Assembly: GCA_963691905.1 (NCBI GenBank)
Contig: OY829893.1
Location: forward strand, 186,001-250,000
Reading direction: 5' to 3'
DNA: 64,000 nt
Origin: QGON01 sp963691905
GTDB taxonomy: Bacteria > Pseudomonadota > Gammaproteobacteria > Chromatiales > Chromatiaceae
Below the pieces are notes generated by a model, which was not told the origin of the DNA, ran no database searches, and was given only the letters and a program-made list of their open reading frames with translations. Of this stretch, positions 59,198 through 64,000 are shown piece by piece (position 1 is the stretch's first letter; every line of letters starts with the position of its first letter). Position numbers and translations under genes: made by a program.

Positions 59198-61435
59198 TCA
59201 CGACAAGGTGAAGAAGAACGCAGCGCCCTTACCCTCCACCCCATCGGCCCAAACCCGTCCGCCATGCCGGTGAATGATGCGCGCCACGGTGGCCAAGCCG
59301 ATCCCAGTCCCCTCAAAGTCGCTCGACTTATGCAATCTTTGAAAGGCGCCGAACAGCTTGTCCGCATACTCCATATCGAAGCCAACCCCGTTATCGCGGA
59401 TAAAATAGATGCTGTTCTCGCCGTCGGAATCTCTGCCAAACTCAATCTCGGCCCGAGGTTCGCGGGCGGTGTACTTCCACGCATTGCCCAGCAGGTTGTC
59501 AAACACCACCTGCATCAACTTGGCATCTGCCTGCGCAAACACACCTTTCTCGAGCCGCAGTTCTACCGACCGTTCCGGCGCCTCTTTGCTCAGCTGTCTG
59601 GCAGACTTTTCCGCCAGCTCACTAAGGTCAACCGTTTCACACTGCATATCACGCCGGGTCAGGCGGGAGAGCATCAGCAGGTCATCGATAAGAGCGCCCA
59701 TGCGCTGACTCGCCCGCCGCACGCGAAACAGATAGTCGCGCCCCGTCTCATCCAGGGACGCTTCATAATCCTCCAGTAGGGCCTGACTAAATCCGTCGAT
59801 AGAGCGTAGCGGTGCGCGCAGATCATGGGAGACGGAATAACTGAACGACTCCAGCTCTTTATTGATGATCTCCAACTCCCGTGTACGCTCTTTCACCCGC
59901 TCTTCCATCAACGTCATTAAATGCATATTTTCGATCACAACGGAGGCTCGTTGCCCGAAGAGATTGATCAACTCTTCGTCAATCTCATCAAACGGCTCAC
60001 CCTTGCGGAAGGCGGAAAGTCCGCCGATGACCCTGCCGTCATGGGTAAGTGGCGTCAGGAGACCGGTGGTGACATCCAGGTTTTCCGCCAACTCCTGGAT
60101 GACCCGCGGGTCCTGTTTCAAATCCGGCACACATATCCCCTGCCCTTTGCTGGCCACCCATCCACAGAGACCACCGCCTTGCAGCGGCAGGGTCTGACCC
60201 AGCAGCATGCCGCCTTTGTTGCCTGACGCCGCATGGTAGGTAAAGGTGCTATCCGCCTCATTGATCAATGGCAGTGCGGCGAGGTCGGCAGACACCAACT
60301 CCATGATGCCGTCGCAGACACCCTCATAAAGCTGTTGATAATTTTCGGCGATGGTTCCGAGCTTGAGCATCCACCGGTCCAACCGTTCGAGACCCTGCTC
60401 ACGACGGCGCCGTAACCGGGCTACCTGATAGCGTTCGGTGACATCCAGGGTGGTACCGAACATTCGCACCGGAACACCGGCATCATCAAACGTCGTGTTT
60501 CCACGCTCTTCGACTACGCGTTCACTGCCATCCTTATGCACAATGCGATGTTCGATATAGTATGGCTCACTCTGTCCCGGCCGCATCGAACGTTTAATCT
60601 CGGCGGCAACTGCATCTCTGTCTTCCGGATGAACCGCCTGCATGAACGTCATTCTGGTCGCTTCGACCTCGCCCTGCTCATACCCCAGCAGACGAAACTC
60701 TTCGTCTGACCAGATCGCACTCCCGCTTATCAGATCCAACTGCCAGCTGCCGAGATGAACCAGTTGTTGCGCCTCTTTCAGTCGCCCTTCACTCTCCAGC
60801 AGTGAGGCCTGCTGCAATTCCAACTGCTGTTGCAAATTGATCAGTTTCCTAAGAAACAGAAAAAGGGAGATAAAGACAGTAATGAAGAGAAAAAAGAGGA
60901 TATTGAGTAGCGTATTCTGAAATTTGAGATTGTTAGAGGTTTCCTGGTTCCGATCCCGCTTCTCACCATAGCTCAGCATCATCTGATCCCAGGCCTTCTG
61001 CTCCACCCGGGTCACCAACCGGTCGATGCGGCTAGTCTTGACCAGTACCTGGGACACTCCATCGCTGCCTGCACCCAGCCCAGAATGTCTGACAATCCCA
61101 ACTACCTCATCAATCAGGGCCTTCAACTCATCCCGCTCAGCACTGAATCCGGAATAGAACTCATTGGAGAGGAAACCCAAACTCGAATTCAGTATGTAAA
61201 CCGACTTCATGAGCTGCCTTTCATCCTCCGCCTTGATCGCAGCCAGGTAATAGGCAACACCCTTATTGACCTGTTTACTAACCTTCAGAATATAACGCGA
61301 GGGGTTTTGTACGAGTTCCTCCTTAAAATCAGCCCCCTCCTTTGCGATATAAAAGCGGGCGGAAAATATAACGAGGAATGAAATCACCAGGATACCGGTG
61401 AAGGCCAAAGAGAGATTCAGGGAAAACTTGGACAT
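59198..61435 (-). CDS. Membrane sensor histidine kinase (PAS-GAF-HisKA-HATPase)
   Basis: The 745-aa kinase has two membrane helices (about 8-28 and 175-195) flanking a periplasmic DAHL-like helical region. A PAS (about 225-340; SGSAIWSDEEFRLLGYEQGE), a GAF (about 370-500) and HisKA follow, with SYSVSHDLRAPLRSIDGF, and HATPase with NLLGNAWKYT, DNGVGFDM and FEGTGIGLATVARI. The H-box is of the phytochrome-like type that works with single-domain receivers, matching the next gene. Confidence 0.92.
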   Translation of the reverse strand: MSKFSLNLSLAFTGILVISFLVIFSARFYIAKEGADFKEELVQNPSRYILKVSKQVNKGVAYYLAAIKAEDERQLMKSVYILNSSLGFLSNEFYSGFSAERDELKALIDEVVGIVRHSGLGAGSDGVSQVLVKTSRIDRLVTRVEQKAWDQMMLSYGEKRDRNQETSNNLKFQNTLLNILFFLFITVFISLFLFLRKLINLQQQLELQQASLLESEGRLKEAQQLVHLGSWQLDLISGSAIWSDEEFRLLGYEQGEVEATRMTFMQAVHPEDRDAVAAEIKRSMRPGQSEPYYIEHRIVHKDGSERVVEERGNTTFDDAGVPVRMFGTTLDVTERYQVARLRRRREQGLERLDRWMLKLGTIAENYQQLYEGVCDGIMELVSADLAALPLINEADSTFTYHAASGNKGGMLLGQTLPLQGGGLCGWVASKGQGICVPDLKQDPRVIQELAENLDVTTGLLTPLTHDGRVIGGLSAFRKGEPFDEIDEELINLFGQRASVVIENMHLMTLMEERVKERTRELEIINKELESFSYSVSHDLRAPLRSIDGFSQALLEDYEASLDETGRDYLFRVRRASQRMGALIDDLLMLSRLTRRDMQCETVDLSELAEKSARQLSKEAPERSVELRLEKGVFAQADAKLMQVVFDNLLGNAWKYTAREPRAEIEFGRDSDGENSIYFIRDNGVGFDMEYADKLFGAFQRLHKSSDFEGTGIGLATVARIIHRHGGRVWADGVEGKGAAFFFTLS

Positions 61436-61441
61436 CTGTGT

Positions 61442-61948
61442 CTACTTGAAGAAAGTGATATCGGTAATCATCCAGATCCATTGCTGGATCTTTTCCATCT
61501 CATCCACATTCGAGGGATTATAAAACGGGTAGACAATTCTCACCGGCCCCTTGGATTGAAAATCGATGTGTTTGCCGTTGGTTTTTGTCGCCAGAAGAAT
61601 CCTGTTTTCTGTCCAATCTGCTCTATTAATCATGATCGTATAATCATCGATCGCCACGAGCTCAAGCTTCTGAGTATCGGCTTTACCATAAGCGCGAATA
61701 AACTCATCAAGCCAGACACCACTGAAGTGGTAATCTTTCTTCTCATAGGGTTCGAACACCTTGAGCGAAGGGGTGATGCCAAGCTTCTCTATCTCTTCCA
61801 CAGAGACAAACCTTCCGCTGCCGTCGATCAGATTCCCGGCAATCCTCACTCCCGCATGATCCGCCATTGAAACGACAGGCAAGAGTCCGAGCAACAGAAA
61901 GAAAACCAGAAACCAGATAATTCTCAAGTTGCCCACTGTTTTCATCAT
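61442..61948 (-). CDS. Periplasmic protein with molybdopterin-oxidoreductase-like fold
   Basis: The 168-aa protein has a signal peptide (ending SMADH) and a region with YHFSGVWLDEFIRAYGKADT, followed by ELVAIDDYTIMI and GPVRIVYPF. The pattern resembles oxidoreductase molybdopterin-binding fold (DUF) proteins often placed before sensor kinases, but a Moco Cys is absent, so it is likely a sensory or ligand-binding variant. It overlaps nothing but is six bases from the kinase. Confidence 0.65.
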   Translation of the reverse strand: MMKTVGNLRIIWFLVFFLLLGLLPVVSMADHAGVRIAGNLIDGSGRFVSVEEIEKLGITPSLKVFEPYEKKDYHFSGVWLDEFIRAYGKADTQKLELVAIDDYTIMINRADWTENRILLATKTNGKHIDFQSKGPVRIVYPFYNPSNVDEMEKIQQWIWMITDITFFK

Positions 61949-61976
61949 TTACCACCAAGTATGCTGCATGTATCTC

Positions 61977-62053
61977 TTAAGGAGCCTCTGAATGAATCCG
62001 GACGAATTTCGAACACCAGGATGGAAATTCATGATTCGACCAGAGACTCCTTA
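61977..62053. repeat. Dispersed repeat family R2, copy C
   Basis: The ends TTAAGGAGCCTCTGAATGAATC and GATTCGACCAGAGACTCCTTA are inverted repeats with a few mismatches. An inner AATTTC/GAAATT hairpin lies between. It sits between the signalling cassette and the transporter gene. Confidence 0.65.
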
Positions 62054-62113
62054 TTTATTTAGCTTAGATCCAACAGGCTTTCAAATGCTTTATCGCCAAA
62101 AAACAACTGGCGC

Positions 62114-63451
62114 TTAAAAATACCGCAGGTAAACGTAGATACTGCTCACCAGTATCGACATCAGCATCAATGGGAAAGCCATCAACATGAAAGGCAGGAA
62201 GCGTATCGGCTGTCCGGCACGTTCGGCGAATCCCGCCACGATAAGGTTGGCGCTTGCCCCGACCAGACTACCGTTACCGCCCAGGCAGGAGCCCAGGGCA
62301 AGCGACCACCACAGAGGCCCCAACTCCTCGGAACCGCCAAAAGTTACCGCCATGTTCTCGATCAGAGGGATCATTGTGGCGACGAAAGGGATGTTATCCA
62401 CCACTGCTGATGCCACAGCTGAGACCCAGAGGATGGCAATGGCAGTGGTGGCCTTGTCCCCGCCCGTGAGATCCAGCACCTGATTCGCCAGCATCTCCAG
62501 CAGGCCTGTTGTTTCCACACCATAAACCACGATAAACAGGCCGATAAAGAAGAATATGGTGATCCATTCCACCTCGCAAAAAGCTTTGTGTACCCGCTTG
62601 GACTGCTCACTGGGATCCTTCGGCAGGTTGATCAAAATCAGCAGCACTGCAGCACCAAACATGGCAATGGTAGCCGGTTGCTGGCCGATATCGTGGCCCA
62701 GGATGAATCCGGCCATCACCAGAGCCAGTACGAACAGCGACTGCTTGAGCAGGCGTGAATCGGTGATGGCATCCGCCTCCCGGTAGTTCATGACCTGCTG
62801 GCGGCTCTGCGGGTCAGCGACGAGTTTGCGCCCCCAGATGAAGTAGATGGGGATCAGGGTCAGGGGTAGAACAATCAGAGACAGGGGTGCGAGATTGAAC
62901 AGAAAATCATTGAAGCTTAGCCCTACGGCAGAGCCGATCATGATGTTGGGAGGATCGCCGATAAGGGTTGCCGTGCCACCGATATTGGAGGCGAATATCT
63001 CGGCAAACAGATAGGGATAGGCACTGACCTTGAGCGCATCGGTGATAAGCAGGGTAACGGGGGCGATCAATAATACGGTAGTGACATTATCCAGCAGTGC
63101 GGAGAGTATCGCGGTAACCAGGACCAGGGTGACCAGGATGCCCCAGGGATCGGCATTGACCCGCTTGGCGGACCAGATGGCCAGATACTGAAACACCCCT
63201 GAATCCTTGGTGATTCCAACAATGATCATCATGCCGGTCAACAACCCCAGGGTGTTGAAATCCACACCCTGAAAAGCGGCTTCCTGAGTCAGTACACCGC
63301 CAAGGATCATCAGGCAGGCCATAGTCAGAGAAACGATAGCGCGATTTAGGCGCTCGGTAAGTATCATCGCATAGGTGAATACGAATAACGCTCCGGCAAA
63401 CCAGAGCGGGTCGAGCCCAAAGATAACGTCTGGCTGATGGATGTTATGCAT
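62114..63451 (-). CDS. ArsB/NhaD-type ion transporter
   Basis: The 445-aa protein has about 11-12 helices. It carries ILSALLDNVTTVLLIAPVTLL, the re-entrant loop SNIGGTATLIGDPPNIMIGSAVG and the second-half VDNIPFVATMIPLI, the signature of the IT superfamily (ArsB, NhaD, P protein). NhaD-type Na+/H+ exchange or another anion/cation function is possible. It is followed on the same transcript path after the CBS gene, with six bases between. Confidence 0.85.
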   Translation of the reverse strand: MHNIHQPDVIFGLDPLWFAGALFVFTYAMILTERLNRAIVSLTMACLMILGGVLTQEAAFQGVDFNTLGLLTGMMIIVGITKDSGVFQYLAIWSAKRVNADPWGILVTLVLVTAILSALLDNVTTVLLIAPVTLLITDALKVSAYPYLFAEIFASNIGGTATLIGDPPNIMIGSAVGLSFNDFLFNLAPLSLIVLPLTLIPIYFIWGRKLVADPQSRQQVMNYREADAITDSRLLKQSLFVLALVMAGFILGHDIGQQPATIAMFGAAVLLILINLPKDPSEQSKRVHKAFCEVEWITIFFFIGLFIVVYGVETTGLLEMLANQVLDLTGGDKATTAIAILWVSAVASAVVDNIPFVATMIPLIENMAVTFGGSEELGPLWWSLALGSCLGGNGSLVGASANLIVAGFAERAGQPIRFLPFMLMAFPLMLMSILVSSIYVYLRYF

Positions 63452-63457
63452 TTGCGA

Positions 63458-63916
63458 TCATCCTTCTGCAGAGAGGATCTTTTCGCCGACATCCCAGTAG
63501 GAAATCATGCCAAGCAGTTTATTGTTTTCAGGATCCACCACCGGGATGCTGGTTCGGTTGCGATAGAGGACCAACAGGGTCTCCACCAAGGGGGTATCGG
63601 GTGTGACAACCTCGACATCCTGTTTCATACAGATGGAGATCGGTTCATGCTCCGTGTCTTTAAGACGTTGGTGAAGATCACCCAACGACTCATAGACAAA
63701 AGAGAGGCTGGTGAGCCCTTTTTCCATGACCGCGGCTTTGGGCAGAACCAGTTTCAGCAGGCAGTTGACCCCGAACACACCCAGAAAACTCCCGTCCTCT
63801 GCCACCACCGGCACCTGGCGATAGCGGTGTTGCATGATCTCCTGGACAGCTGTGTTGATAGTGTCGGTCGGTTTCAGCACAGTGGGACTTGGATCCATTA
63901 ACGAAATTGCAGTCAT
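63458..63916 (-). CDS. Paired CBS-domain protein
   Basis: The 152-aa protein consists of two CBS motifs: VLKPTDTINTAVQEIMQHRYRQVPVV and VVTPDTPLVETLLVLYRNRTSIPVVD with GMISYWDV. Such pairs bind adenosine nucleotides. It lies upstream of the transporter gene and likely controls it. The final 84 bases of the window show nothing more. Confidence 0.85.
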   Translation of the reverse strand: MTAISLMDPSPTVLKPTDTINTAVQEIMQHRYRQVPVVAEDGSFLGVFGVNCLLKLVLPKAAVMEKGLTSLSFVYESLGDLHQRLKDTEHEPISICMKQDVEVVTPDTPLVETLLVLYRNRTSIPVVDPENNKLLGMISYWDVGEKILSAEG

Positions 63917-64000
63917 GGGAAGCGCTTCCTAAGAGACATATGATGGGAACTGGTATGTTGTTTTTGTCAGTACCATCATAGCTTCCAAATGAAATTATGC

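Overview
The window reads as chromosomal DNA of a free-living or symbiotic gammaproteobacterium. Conserved neighbourhoods typical of that class support this: rhlB divergent from trxA-rho, yrfG facing nudE, and an asmA-mutY-yggX run. Abundant c-di-GMP and two-component signalling genes, a hemerythrin sensor, a PEP-CTERM protein and an Mrp-type antiporter cluster would suit a Chromatiales-like, redox-active lineage. That placement is inference; no rRNA or sulfur-oxidation gene is present.

Layout. 1-11 kb: a lipoprotein, then a minus-strand run of murU-like nucleotidyltransferase, GCS2-like ligase, M14 amidohydrolase and CNNM/CBS membrane protein, then rho-trxA, rhlB and a housekeeping run (Fe-S cluster-type Cys protein, methyltransferase, yrfG, nudE). 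11-24 kb: cysQ, a double-thioredoxin protein, a DUF484-GGDEF cyclase, a pentameric ligand-gated channel, an AsmA giant, a beta-barrel protein, and a Rieske/glutamate-synthase-like gene interrupted by one in-frame TAG. 24-41 kb: unrecognised genes, a SYLF protein, a ten-gene Mrp/Mbh-like cation/proton antiporter cluster with three antiporter-like subunits, a Ppx/GppA protein, and a hemerythrin-receiver gene followed by a large hybrid histidine kinase.

41.6-52.2 kb is a roughly 10.6-kb integrative element in tRNA-Phe. An intact tRNA-Phe and a tyrosine recombinase lie at its right end, and a 47-bp imperfect copy of the tRNA 3' end lies at its left end. It carries a tightly overlapped minus-strand operon (DNA-binding proteins, TOPRIM primase-like, DUF3631 ATPase, several proteins under 60 aa, PC4-like, XRE, zinc finger), a GNAT toxin with a small antitoxin, a PEP-CTERM protein and several tRNA/tmRNA-like scars. 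52.3-64 kb returns to core genes: yggX-mutY-asmA, a DUF2007 protein, a short barrel protein, a four-gene signalling cassette (periplasmic protein, PAS/GAF kinase, receiver, receiver-GGDEF-EAL), an ArsB/NhaD-type transporter and a CBS protein.

Intergenic DNA is rich in dispersed repeats. Family R1 is about 140 bp with a strong hairpin, with five copies including one tandem pair. Family R2 consists of elements bounded by inverted AGG...CTCTGA ends, with three copies plus a fragment. A separate 280-bp inverted-repeat element precedes rho's 3' end. No CRISPR array, rRNA operon or complete insertion sequence was seen.
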